NCBI GenBank assembly: GCA_031265595.1
Contig: JAISCM010000214.1
Coordinates: forward strand, 1-6,891
Direction of reading: 5' to 3'
Origin: Tannerellaceae bacterium
GTDB lineage: Bacteria > Bacteroidota > Bacteroidia > Bacteroidales > Tannerellaceae
DNA length: 6,891 bases
Translations under genes and position numbers: made by a program
The notes under the pieces: model-generated
Database searches by the model: none
What the model saw: the letters and a program-made list of their open reading frames with translations, nothing else
Told to the model about the DNA's origin: nothing
Shown: positions 6,553-6,891 of the stretch, piece by piece
Position numbering within the stretch: position 1 is the stretch's first letter
Layout: each line of letters begins with the position of its first letter

Positions 6553-6891
6553 TTATTTGCTTTCGGCAGTCATAATTACTACGCGGTTCCAATTGTTTTC
6601 TTTATAGGGCTGTTCGTCTGAACCTTTCCACTCAATAGAGATCTGGTTTGAATTGATACCGTATTTTTCAATAAGTTCTTTCGCAACAGCTTTCGCACGT
6701 TTTTCAGAAAGTCCCAGATTGTACGTAGAAGAACCCGTGTTTTTGTCTGCATAACCTATAACCTTAACCGGGATGCTGTTTTCTTTTACAAATTCAGCCG
6801 TATTAAAGATATTGATTTGTTGGTTCTTGTCAATTCTTGAACTATTGATACGGAAGTATACTACGTTTTCAGCATAGTTGTTTACAACCTT
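6553..6891 (-). CDS. OmpA-family outer-membrane protein, C-terminal domain (5' end cut by window edge)
   Basis: The last 112 codons are visible, ending in TAA at 6553-6555; the N-terminus lies beyond the right edge. The fragment is an OmpA-like peptidoglycan-binding domain: VVYFRINSSRID, then VIGYADKNTGSSTYNLGLSEKRAKAV (described here as the GYAD and NLGLSEKRA motif pair), KYGINSNQI and a final NWNRVV. The Asp in GYAD and the Arg in NRVV correspond to the two residues that bind diaminopimelate in this family. Such proteins anchor the outer membrane to the cell wall, often with an N-terminal beta-barrel that cannot be checked here. It ends in a strong terminator and is transcriptionally separate from the genes to its left. 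The domain call is secure; the full protein type is not known. Confidence 0.93.
   Translation of the reverse strand, partial: KVVNNYAENVVYFRINSSRIDKNQQINIFNTAEFVKENSIPVKVIGYADKNTGSSTYNLGLSEKRAKAVAKELIEKYGINSNQISIEWKGSDEQPYKENNWNRVVIMTAESK

Overview
The window looks like ordinary chromosomal DNA from a member of the Bacteroidota, most likely the order Bacteroidales (Bacteroides/Parabacteroides/Tannerella-like). Three things point there. Promoter-like elements match the TAnnTTTG -7 consensus of that phylum, start codons have A/T-rich leaders without a clear Shine-Dalgarno, and the proteins have a Bacteroidales flavour (a long secreted TPR protein, an OmpA-like outer-membrane protein, and a decarboxylase/carboxylase carboxyltransferase with a separate small biotin carrier). 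I cannot fix the genus from sequence alone.

All seven genes lie on the minus strand, so transcription runs from high to low coordinates. The right edge (6553-6891) holds the 3' end of an OmpA-family gene, closed by a clear intrinsic terminator (6498-6530). Next comes a membrane undecaprenyl-phosphate sugar-1-phosphate transferase (5053-6453) with its own promoter-like element. A second, very good TAnnTTTG element (4989-4996) sits directly against the start of ruvX/yqgF. It probably drives a closely packed set of five genes: ruvX (4562-4981), def peptide deformylase (3994-4551), an acyl-CoA carboxyltransferase beta subunit (2426-3973), a biotin carrier protein (2089-2406) and a secreted TPR-repeat protein that runs off the left edge (1-2048). 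Gaps in this set are 10, 20, 19 and 40 bases, and I see no terminator between them.

The carboxyltransferase and the biotin carrier clearly work together: the carrier brings carboxybiotin to, or takes CO2 from, an acyl-CoA such as propionyl-/methylmalonyl-CoA. Neither a biotin carboxylase nor a membrane decarboxylase subunit is in the window, so the complex must be completed from elsewhere. RuvX and Def are housekeeping enzymes for rRNA/DNA processing and N-terminal protein maturation, and the sugar transferase starts lipid-linked glycan assembly. The TPR protein is probably periplasmic or envelope-associated, with unknown partners.

I found no convincing new biological system. The points worth a second look are the near-leaderless ruvX promoter, the carboxyltransferase/carrier pair lying inside a housekeeping operon without its partner enzyme, and the interrupted architecture of the TPR protein. 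There is no gene-free stretch longer than about 100 bases.
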